DNA from: Salipiger abyssi
Lineage (GTDB): Bacteria; Pseudomonadota; Alphaproteobacteria; Rhodobacterales; Rhodobacteraceae
Assembly: GCF_001975705.1 (NCBI RefSeq)
Contig: NZ_CP015093.1
Coordinates: 1,674,001-1,738,000, forward strand
DNA length: 64,000 nucleotides
Direction: 5' to 3'
Part shown: in pieces, positions 26,130-32,284 of the stretch
Layout: every line of letters begins with the position of its first letter
Numbering within the stretch: position 1 is the first letter of the stretch
Program-made: the position numbers and the translations under genes
Notes under the pieces: generated by a model
Database searches by the model: none
What the model saw: the letters and a program-made list of their open reading frames with translations, nothing else
Told to the model about the DNA's origin: nothing

Positions 26130-26507
26130 TCAGCGGCCGAGGCTGGCGCGCAAGAGGGTGAGGTTCGACCGGTAGATCGAGAGCGCACGATCATGCGCGC
26201 GCATGGCATCCACCGCCGTGACCATTTCGGCCTCGATCGAGACGGTATTGCCGTTCGGGTCGACGGTGTCGCGCCGCTCTATCGGTGCGGGTGGCGCATT
26301 GCTTGCCGCCCCGTTGAGGTGGCGCGCACGGGTCGCGCGCTGTGTCAGCATCGTGCTGCGCAACGTCTCGCTGAAATCGGGCAAATCCTGCGCGCGGTAA
26401 CGCGGCGTGTCGGCGTTTGCGATATTCTGCGCGCTCACCGCCTGCTGCGTCCCTGCATGGCGCGCCATTGCCATGGCGGTTTTGAAAACGTCCAGATTCT
26501 GGAACAT
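26130..26507 (-). CDS. flgB: Flagellar proximal rod protein FlgB
   Basis: FlgB is the most membrane-proximal rod subunit. The 125-aa product has the rod motif (SAQNIANADTPRYRAQDLPD, about residues 25-45) and a C-terminal coil ending in SIYRSNLTLLRASLG. The ATG at 26507 follows GAGGGAGAA and begins MFQNLDVF as in the family; an in-frame ATG 9 codons upstream is less likely. First gene of the minus-strand operon, divergent from fliI across 86 bp that contains a CtrA-like site. Confidence 0.93.
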   Translation of the reverse strand: MFQNLDVFKTAMAMARHAGTQQAVSAQNIANADTPRYRAQDLPDFSETLRSTMLTQRATRARHLNGAASNAPPAPIERRDTVDPNGNTVSIEAEMVTAVDAMRAHDRALSIYRSNLTLLRASLGR

Positions 26508-26530
26508 CGGGGCTTCTCCCTCGATTGGCT

Positions 26531-26545
26531 TCAATCAAGGCTTAA
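26531..26545 (-). promoter_or_regulatory. Candidate CtrA box between flgB and fliI
   Basis: On the minus strand TTAA (26545-26542) and TTGA (26534-26531) are 7 bp apart, one mismatch from TTAA-N7-TTAA. It lies in the 86-bp divergent gap and could serve flgB, fliI or both. Confidence 0.4.
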
Positions 26546-26593
26546 CGGTGATTCCTTTAGAAATGGTTTGAACCGGATAAAGGATACGCACGC

Positions 26594-27958
26594 ATGGATG
26601 AGGGAGAGATTGCCGGGCTGCGCGCGCGCATTTCCCAGATACAGCCGATCCGCGCCGTGGGCCGCGTGCGCTCCGTCGATGGCACGGTGATCTGGGTGCG
26701 CGGGCTGGCGCATGTGGCCTGTATCGGTGACCGGATGCGGCTCTATCGTGGCGCAGATCCGCTCGATGGCGAGGTTTTGCGCATCCGCGAGGATCTGGTG
26801 GCCATGCTGCCCGACGAGGGCGCCGACGGCGTGTCGCAGGGCGACCGCGTGGCGGTGCTGGGCGCGCCGACACTGGCGCCGTCGGATGGCTGGATCGGAC
26901 GGGTGATCGACCCGTACGGGCTGCCGCTGGATGAAATTCCCCTCAGCCCCGGCGCCCGCCGCCGCCCGTTCCGCGCCAGCCCGCCGCCGGCGGCGCAGCG
27001 GCGCGGGCTGGGGACGCGGCTGCCGACTGGGTTGGCGTCGTTTGATACTTTGCTGCCGGTTGTGCGCGGCCAGCGTGTGGGGCTGTTCGCCGGCTCGGGG
27101 GTGGGCAAGTCGCGCCTGCTGGCCGCGCTCGCCCGGGGCATGTCGGCGGATGTGGTGGTGCTGGCGCTGGTCGGCGAGCGCGGGCGCGAGGTGCATGATT
27201 TCGTGCATACGGTGCTGGGCGAGGAGGGCATGGCGCGCTCTGTGGTGGTGGCTGCCACCTCCGACCGCTCGCCGCTGGAACGCCGTCGCTGCCCGCTCGC
27301 CGCCATGACGATTGCCGAACATTTTCGCGATCAGGGGCTGCATGTGCTTTATCTCGCCGATTCCATCACGCGTTTTGCCGAAGCGCATCGCGAGGTGGCG
27401 GTCGCGGCCGGGGAAATGCCGGCGCTGCGGGGCTTTCCGCCCTCAACGGCAAATCAGATTATGCGGCTGGCAGAGCGCGCCGGTCCCGGCCTGCCCGGCA
27501 CGGGAGATATCACCGCCGTCTTCAGTGTTCTGGTTGCGGGTTCGGACATGGATGAGCCGGTGGCGGATATCCTGCGCGGGGTGCTCGACGGTCATGTGGT
27601 GCTGAGCCGCGAGATCGCCGAGCGTGGGCGGTTCCCGGCCATCGACGTGCTGCGCTCGGTCTCGCGCAGCCTGCCCGAAGCGGCGACGGAGGAGGAAAAC
27701 GCGGTGCTTCTCCAGGCGCGGCATCTGCTGGGTGCCTATTCCAGGTCTGAGACGATGATCCGCGCGGGGCTCTATCGCGAGGGTGAGGATCCGGTGCTGG
27801 ATCAGGCGATCCGGGCCTGGCCGGATCTCGATGCTTTCGTGGGAGAGGCCTCCCCGCACGGGGTGACTGCGGCCTTCAACCGGCTGCGGCTGATTCTGCG
27901 GCGCTCCGGCATGAAGCCGCCCTCGGTGCCGAAGGCAAAGGCCGCACGGGCAAGGTAA
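26594..27958 (+). CDS. fliI: Flagellar export ATPase FliI
   Basis: FliI is the hexameric ATPase that feeds substrates to the export gate. The 454-aa product has the F1-beta-like fold: Walker A GLFAGSGVGKSRLL (about residues 165-178), Walker B VLYLADSITRFAEAHRE, and the export-ATPase block GFPPSTANQIMRLAERAGPG. Length matches the family (about 440-457). AAAGGA precedes the ATG. It is a single-gene plus-strand unit flanked by minus-strand genes. Its regulator FliH is not in the window; the FliJ-like partner is at 21.5 kb. Confidence 0.95.
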   Translation: MDEGEIAGLRARISQIQPIRAVGRVRSVDGTVIWVRGLAHVACIGDRMRLYRGADPLDGEVLRIREDLVAMLPDEGADGVSQGDRVAVLGAPTLAPSDGWIGRVIDPYGLPLDEIPLSPGARRRPFRASPPPAAQRRGLGTRLPTGLASFDTLLPVVRGQRVGLFAGSGVGKSRLLAALARGMSADVVVLALVGERGREVHDFVHTVLGEEGMARSVVVAATSDRSPLERRRCPLAAMTIAEHFRDQGLHVLYLADSITRFAEAHREVAVAAGEMPALRGFPPSTANQIMRLAERAGPGLPGTGDITAVFSVLVAGSDMDEPVADILRGVLDGHVVLSREIAERGRFPAIDVLRSVSRSLPEAATEEENAVLLQARHLLGAYSRSETMIRAGLYREGEDPVLDQAIRAWPDLDAFVGEASPHGVTAAFNRLRLILRRSGMKPPSVPKAKAARAR

Positions 27959-27983
27959 GTTTAGCTATCGCGACAGGCCGTCC

Positions 27984-29195
27984 TTATTCGCGATTGTATC
28001 GGATCGTGCTGAGCAGCGTCAAAGCGATCTGCTGCGAGCCAAAGCCGCTGGTCTGTGCGATCTGCTCCTGAAGAAGGTAGCCGTGGATCACCTTGTTCAG
28101 CACCGCCTCGTCCTGGAGATCGCTGAAGGACTGAATGCCAAAGCGGCTTTCGGCCTTTTCCGTCAACATTTCCACCTGCTTGTCGAGATCGATCTGGCTG
28201 AATCCGTCTGGCAGGTTGAGCGCGGTTTCGAAAACCTCGCGCATCATCCTGCTGCCCAGCACATTGTACCATTTGGCATTGTCGCTGATGTCGTTCGCAG
28301 ACAATTCGGGGACCGAGCGCTGAAACTGCAAGGCACGACCGATCGCCTCGTCGACCTCACCGACCGCATCCTCAAACCGCTGCCAGCGATATTGTTCGAC
28401 GATATTCTCGGTAAAAGCCTCGGTCTGGAGGACCGTTTTGCTTTCCACCTGATCGAAACCGAACGCCTCGGCCAGGGCCATCAGATTCTCATCGCCCAGG
28501 ACATTGGCCAGCGCCGAGGGGCCGCTGGTGCCCTCTTCGAGCACGCGACGCAGCACTGTGTGGCTGTTGCGCCGGTCCTGGATATCGAAGGCGGTGAGCA
28601 CGACCTGCATCAGCTCCGGATCGGCGAGCAGGTCCTCGGCGGAGGTGATATCCGGGATCTTTTCCTCGAAATAGGCGCGGGAGATTTCAAGATTCTCCTC
28701 CACCTGCGCCTCGAACAGCGCGGCATATTCGGGATCGTTGACATATTCAGGCGCTTCGAGGGTCGCGGCGAGGTCGGCACGCTGCTTTTCTTCATAGGCG
28801 GCGAGGATCGGGTCTGCAAAGCCCTCCTGCTGGGTTTTGTAGGTGGTGACCACTTCGAAATCAAAGGCCTCGGCCAGCGCGGAATAGCGGCTGTCGCTCA
28901 GTTTGTTGGCGAGCGCATCATCGTCTTCGATGCCTTCCTCGATGATGCGGCGGATCAGGTATTTGCTGTCGATCTCGTCATCCATGCCAAAGGCTGACAG
29001 GGCGACGCTCAGGAGGCGGCGGTCGTCGACAAGCTCTTCGGCGGAGGCGACGGAACCGATGGTCTCGCGGAAATAGGCCGACTCACGACTGATCTCGGCG
29101 CTGCTGACGAAGGCCTTGCGCTGGGTATCCAGCGTCGATTGCAGCATCTGCCAGCCGACAAGCCCATTGCCGGCGATCATCGGGGTAAAGCTCAT
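27984..29195 (-). CDS. DUF1217 flagellar-locus protein with internal repeats
   Basis: A 403-aa acidic, helical, cytoplasmic-type protein of the DUF1217 family, found in alphaproteobacterial flagellar clusters and of unknown biochemical role. It contains at least two clear internal copies of an ~80-residue unit (about residues 33-112 and 170-249), both with the order YFxExI...SAEdLl.D..Ll.VaLtAF...R.iLEEG...ALAN.L.....ALAEAF, and a probable weaker third copy (about 308-388). The start overlaps the flbT stop (ATGA), so it is made with the flagellin regulators. Roseobacter genetics has found extra flagellar genes at such loci; equating this gene with one of them is inference. Confidence 0.8.
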   Translation of the reverse strand: MSFTPMIAGNGLVGWQMLQSTLDTQRKAFVSSAEISRESAYFRETIGSVASAEELVDDRRLLSVALSAFGMDDEIDSKYLIRRIIEEGIEDDDALANKLSDSRYSALAEAFDFEVVTTYKTQQEGFADPILAAYEEKQRADLAATLEAPEYVNDPEYAALFEAQVEENLEISRAYFEEKIPDITSAEDLLADPELMQVVLTAFDIQDRRNSHTVLRRVLEEGTSGPSALANVLGDENLMALAEAFGFDQVESKTVLQTEAFTENIVEQYRWQRFEDAVGEVDEAIGRALQFQRSVPELSANDISDNAKWYNVLGSRMMREVFETALNLPDGFSQIDLDKQVEMLTEKAESRFGIQSFSDLQDEAVLNKVIHGYLLQEQIAQTSGFGSQQIALTLLSTIRYNRE

Positions 29196-29596
29196 TGGCG
29201 TGTCGCGGCGAAAAGCCGGTCCTCCCTTGGGATCAGCGCGCGCAGAGCCTTGAGGCATTGATAGAACTGGCCGTCGATCAGGGCCTCTGTCGCGGTGGTG
29301 AGAAGTTTGCGGCTGTCCGGATCGGTAAGTATCCGGCTTAGCTCTTCGACATTTCGCAGAAGCTGTGGCTGCGCCTCTTCGGCATTTGCGTCGCCGGTCA
29401 GCACAAGCTGCGCCGCGTAGCAGAGCCGTCGAACGGGCGTGCGCGCCTCGTCGGGATGAATGGCATCGCGCAGGCGCAGGATATTGGCGTTCGGACTGAC
29501 GATGGAGAGGCGGCTGCGGCGGTCGCCGTTTTCGATCACCGCGCCGTTGATCAGCACTCGCTCCCGGGGGCCGAGTTTCAGGACCAGGCCGCTCAT
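29192..29596 (-). CDS. flbT: Flagellin synthesis repressor FlbT
   Basis: FlbT binds flagellin mRNA and controls its stability or translation in alphaproteobacteria. The 134-aa product begins LVLKLGPRERVLINGAVIE and has the typical RRSRLSIVSPNANILRLRDA and a helical C-terminal half. The ATG at 29596 gives the family length; the open frame upstream is a shadow of flaF. It overlaps flaF upstream and the DUF1217 gene downstream by 4 bp each, so all three are coupled behind flaF. Confidence 0.92.
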   Translation of the reverse strand: MSGLVLKLGPRERVLINGAVIENGDRRSRLSIVSPNANILRLRDAIHPDEARTPVRRLCYAAQLVLTGDANAEEAQPQLLRNVEELSRILTDPDSRKLLTTATEALIDGQFYQCLKALRALIPREDRLFAATRQ

Positions 29597-29970
29597 CGCT
29601 TTGCCCTCCGGCCGCTGAGGCCGCGCATGATTGCGGCATTCACTTCGAGGATCGGGGCCAGCCGCGCCTTGCGCGCCAGCACCTTGCCGGTATGAACCTG
29701 TACGAATTCCGAAAGATAGAAGATCTGCGCCCGCAGTTCCTGCGGCAGCTTGTTCTTGGGATCGGCCACATCGACGGCCAGCGCGGTCCACAGATTGCGG
29801 TTGTCGTAAAGCGCTTCGACGAGTTTCGGATAGGCTTTGGGGCCGGTCTCGGCGGCGGATTTGATGCGATGGGTGACGCGGGCGAACAGGTCGTATTCGA
29901 TGGCCCTGTCGGTGCGCGTGCTGGTGGCGGTCTGGGCGTAGGCGCGATGCGCCATTGTCTGGGCGTTCAC
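29593..29970 (-). CDS. flaF: Flagellin synthesis/secretion regulator FlaF
   Basis: FlaF works opposite FlbT to permit flagellin synthesis or export in Caulobacter and rhizobia. The 125-aa product has the family pattern: AHRAYAQTATSTRTDRAIEY, then VEALYDNRNLWTALAVDVA, and LRAQIFYLSEFVQVHTGKVL. The likely start is the GTG at 29970 with AAGG 8 bp upstream; an ATG 5 codons downstream is possible. It lies 83 bp after fliC, behind a hairpin terminator, so read-through or a separate promoter must drive it. Confidence 0.9.
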   Translation of the reverse strand: MNAQTMAHRAYAQTATSTRTDRAIEYDLFARVTHRIKSAAETGPKAYPKLVEALYDNRNLWTALAVDVADPKNKLPQELRAQIFYLSEFVQVHTGKVLARKARLAPILEVNAAIMRGLSGRRAKR

Positions 29971-30019
29971 GGCAGAACCTTCTGACTCTGTTTCAGGAAA
30001 CAGTCCGGTTTAAAGGATC

Positions 30020-30041
30020 GGAGGCCGGAAATCCGGCCTCC
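30020..30041 (-). terminator. Hairpin after fliC
   Basis: A 10-bp perfect inverted repeat (30020-30029 with 30032-30041) lies 13 bp past the fliC stop. On the minus strand it is followed by GATCCTTTAAA, a weak U-tract. It likely stabilises or partly terminates abundant flagellin mRNA before flaF. Confidence 0.6.
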
Positions 30042-30053
30042 GGGAGGTGCGTT

Positions 30054-31343
30054 TTACTGGAAGAGCGACAGCAGCGACTGCGGCGCCTGGTTGGCGATCG
30101 ACAGAGCCTGAACGCCCAGCTGCTGCTGCACCTGAAGCGCCTGCAAGCGGGCCGAAGCCTCTTCCATATCGGCATCAACCAGCGTGCCGATACCGGATTT
30201 CAGGGAGTCGGTCAGGCTCGCGATGAAATCGGTCTGGGTCTCGATGCGGCCCTGGACCGAGCCGAAGGCCGAGGCGGAGTCGATGGCCGTCTGGAGCAGA
30301 CCCTCGATGCCATCGAGAGCTGCGTCGGTCCCGTCGTCGGTTGTGACGTCAAAGCTAGACAGCAGTTCCAGACCGCCACCGATGGTGCCGTCGGCTTCGG
30401 ACTCCAGCGTTGCAATATCGGCGATGTCGGATTGCTCCACCACGCTGTTGTCGTCAGAGATCGCTTCGTCGTAGTTGTTGGTGAAGTCGATCTGACCGGC
30501 ATTGGTCCCGTTGACCGAGAAGGTGATATCGAGACCATCCGAAGCGGCCTGGAAGTTCAGGCGCTCGACCATTGCCGAGGTGACGTCGGCAAGGGTGTCG
30601 CCGTCCCGGGCCACGTATTCGACATCTGCCGAGAAATCGAGCGCATCGCCGGAGGTATCGCCTGCGAAGTTGCCGCTGCCGGTCACCTTGAAGTTTGCGC
30701 CAGCGACCAGCTCGTCGTCCGTGCCGACGCCATCGAAGGTGACGAACTCGGCCGTGGCACCGCTTGCCACACCGGTCGTGTTCACCGAAACGTCCAGGTT
30801 CACGGTGCCGGTGGAGGCTGCGCCGGTACCCAGGTCCTGCTTCGCGACAGAGATGTCGGAGGCGGCGACGCCGGTGCCTGATCGGTCGAGCGACGCAAGG
30901 ACGTTGATGTTGCCGGAGTCGGCGGTCGAATCGGTGTTCGAGAGCAGGTTCAGACCGTTGAACTGGGCCGCGCCCACCACCGCATCGATCTGGTCGCGCA
31001 GTGCGTCGATATCCGTCTGGATCTTGGCCCGGTCGACGTTCTCCTCTTGAGCGGCGACGATTTTGCCCTTGATGTCGGTCAGCAGGTCGGTGACCGTTTC
31101 CGAGGCGGAGCGTGCCACGGCGACGGTGGACTCGCCCAGGTTGAGGCTGTCGGAGATACCCTTGAAGCCCTTCACGTCGGCTTCCATCACCTTGGAAATC
31201 GCCCAGACGGCGGCGTTGTCCTTGGCGTCCGCGACACGCTTGCCGGTGGAGATTTCGCTCTGGGTCGTGGCGAGGCTCGAGTTGATGGATTTCAGGGTCT
31301 GGAGCGCCACCATGGCGCCATTGTTCGTCAGAATGCTAGACAT
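30054..31343 (-). CDS. fliC: Flagellin
   Basis: The filament subunit. The 429-aa product has conserved D0/D1 coils at both ends (N-terminal TLKSINSSLATTQSEISTGK and AVWAISKVMEADVKGFKGIS; C-terminal LQALQVQQQLGVQALSIANQ and APQSLLSLFQ) and a variable Asp/Ser/Thr-rich, Lys- and Cys-poor centre (about 150-330). It is a single flagellin gene in this locus. Regulators flaF and flbT lie directly downstream. A long 212-bp upstream region carries a TTAG-N7-TTAG CtrA-like site about 160 bp from the start. Confidence 0.95.
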   Translation of the reverse strand: MSSILTNNGAMVALQTLKSINSSLATTQSEISTGKRVADAKDNAAVWAISKVMEADVKGFKGISDSLNLGESTVAVARSASETVTDLLTDIKGKIVAAQEENVDRAKIQTDIDALRDQIDAVVGAAQFNGLNLLSNTDSTADSGNINVLASLDRSGTGVAASDISVAKQDLGTGAASTGTVNLDVSVNTTGVASGATAEFVTFDGVGTDDELVAGANFKVTGSGNFAGDTSGDALDFSADVEYVARDGDTLADVTSAMVERLNFQAASDGLDITFSVNGTNAGQIDFTNNYDEAISDDNSVVEQSDIADIATLESEADGTIGGGLELLSSFDVTTDDGTDAALDGIEGLLQTAIDSASAFGSVQGRIETQTDFIASLTDSLKSGIGTLVDADMEEASARLQALQVQQQLGVQALSIANQAPQSLLSLFQ

Positions 31344-31555
31344 GGATGTTTCGTCCTTACAGTCATGCGGCGCTTTACGCCGATTGTTGGGATGCGCCGG
31401 AACCGGCGCTCTCGACGTCTTTCTGACGGAGGCAGACCGGGCGTTGCGCCCGCTGCGTCACCCCTTTTGGGGATGCGGGGCACACCATCGCCGCAGAGTC
31501 CTAACGGAGCGCTAAGGCGCCTGCGCCTGTTGCCCGGCATTTGATGAAAATCCCC
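31344..31555 (-). promoter_or_regulatory. Flagellin upstream region with long leader
   Basis: The 212 bp between the flgN-like stop and fliC hold no supported gene. They contain the TTAG-N7-TTAG site (31501-31515), a small CCCCTTTTGGGG palindrome (31472-31483) and several short GC hairpins. If transcription starts near the CtrA-like site, fliC would have a leader of about 150 nt, a plausible FlbT target. No sigma28 element could be assigned. Confidence 0.4.
31501..31515 (-). promoter_or_regulatory. Candidate CtrA box upstream of fliC
   Basis: On the plus strand CTAA at 31501-31504 and CTAA at 31512-31515 with a 7-bp spacer, that is TTAG-N7-TTAG read toward fliC. It has the TTAG variant also seen at flgE. 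Confidence 0.4.
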
Positions 31556-31921
31556 TCAAGCACGCCGTTCCATGCGACTTTTCTCTTCGCCGCCGATGCT
31601 CGCACGCCGTCCCTGCGCGTCGTAAACCTCCATCGAGTCGCGAATTTCGCGCAGTGCGCCCAGCCGCTTGGCGACGTTACGGATTCCGTCGAGCGCGTGG
31701 TCGAAGAGCTGCTGATTGCGGCGCAGCTTCAGATGCAGCGGCTGCATCGCGTCGGCCTCCTCCGGCGGCGCCTCGGCCAGCCGGGCGACCAGAGCCGCCT
31801 TTTCCTCCATCAGCGGGCCGATCTCGTCGAGCGCGCCGTCGAGCAGAGCATTGCGCTCGCGCTCAAGCAGCGAGTCGAGCGCGGTCACAAGGGTGTCGGG
31901 TGTGTGGTCGTCGTCAGTCAT
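31556..31921 (-). CDS. Probable FlgN-type flagellar export chaperone
   Basis: A 121-aa charged, helical cytoplasmic protein. FlgN-like features are its size, the N-terminal segment LVTALDSLLERERNALLDGA with D/E-rich spacing, KAALVARLAEAPPEE, and LKLRRNQQLFDHALDGIRNV, a pattern like the NqxLl...l core of FlgN. FlgN escorts the junction proteins FlgK and FlgL to the export gate. It overlaps the end of the flgJ-like gene by 8 bp, so the two are co-expressed. The assignment rests on size, helix pattern and context. Confidence 0.68.
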   Translation of the reverse strand: MTDDDHTPDTLVTALDSLLERERNALLDGALDEIGPLMEEKAALVARLAEAPPEEADAMQPLHLKLRRNQQLFDHALDGIRNVAKRLGALREIRDSMEVYDAQGRRASIGGEEKSRMERRA

Positions 31922-32174
31922 CCATCCGGTCCTTCAAAGCATGGTAAAGCGATTCCGCCAGGCCGATTCCACCTGTCTCTGCAAGAGTCTGCGCATGTTC
32001 ACGGCGCAGGAAGGAAGCGAACTGTTCCTCTCCGGCGCCGCCGCCGAAGGCATCGCGGCTTTCACCGAAACCAGCGGCTTTCAACATCTCGGTCAGAAAC
32101 GACGCTTCGAGCGCGACGGCTGCGCTGCGCAACGGGTCGGGCCGGGTCGGCGGCGGTGGTCCGTTGATCTCCAT
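31914..32174 (-). CDS. flgJ: FlgJ-type rod-binding protein without muramidase domain
   Basis: An 86-aa protein equal to the N-terminal rod-cap domain of FlgJ only: EASFLTEMLKAAGFG, GAGEEQFASFLRREHAQTLA and GGIGLAESLYHALK match the rod-binding core. The C-terminal peptidoglycan hydrolase domain of enteric FlgJ is absent, and that activity is probably supplied by the SltF-like enzyme at 16.8 kb, as in Rhodobacter sphaeroides. Two adjacent ATGs (32177 and 32174) follow GGAGAAAG; the second has better spacing. Divergent from fliK across 110 bp. Confidence 0.85.
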   Translation of the reverse strand: MEINGPPPPTRPDPLRSAAVALEASFLTEMLKAAGFGESRDAFGGGAGEEQFASFLRREHAQTLAETGGIGLAESLYHALKDRMDD

Positions 32175-32221
32175 CATCTTTCTCCAATTCGACTCAACTG
32201 ACCACATTGGACCCGCTGGCG

Positions 32222-32236
32222 GTAAAGAAGCGGTAA
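32222..32236 (+). promoter_or_regulatory. Candidate CtrA box between flgJ-like gene and fliK
   Basis: GTAA at 32222-32225 and GTAA at 32233-32236 with a 7-bp spacer (two mismatches from TTAA-N7-TTAA), 48 bp before fliK. The weakest member of the set. Confidence 0.3.
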
Positions 32237-32284
32237 GGATCTTTCGCCTAGGATGATCGCGACGGAAGAATTCCCGGAGCGGAT

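Noticed and set aside
31063..31515. 150-aa plus-strand ORF antisense to the 5' part of fliC
   Set aside because: It is a shadow of the flagellin frame with no family pattern.
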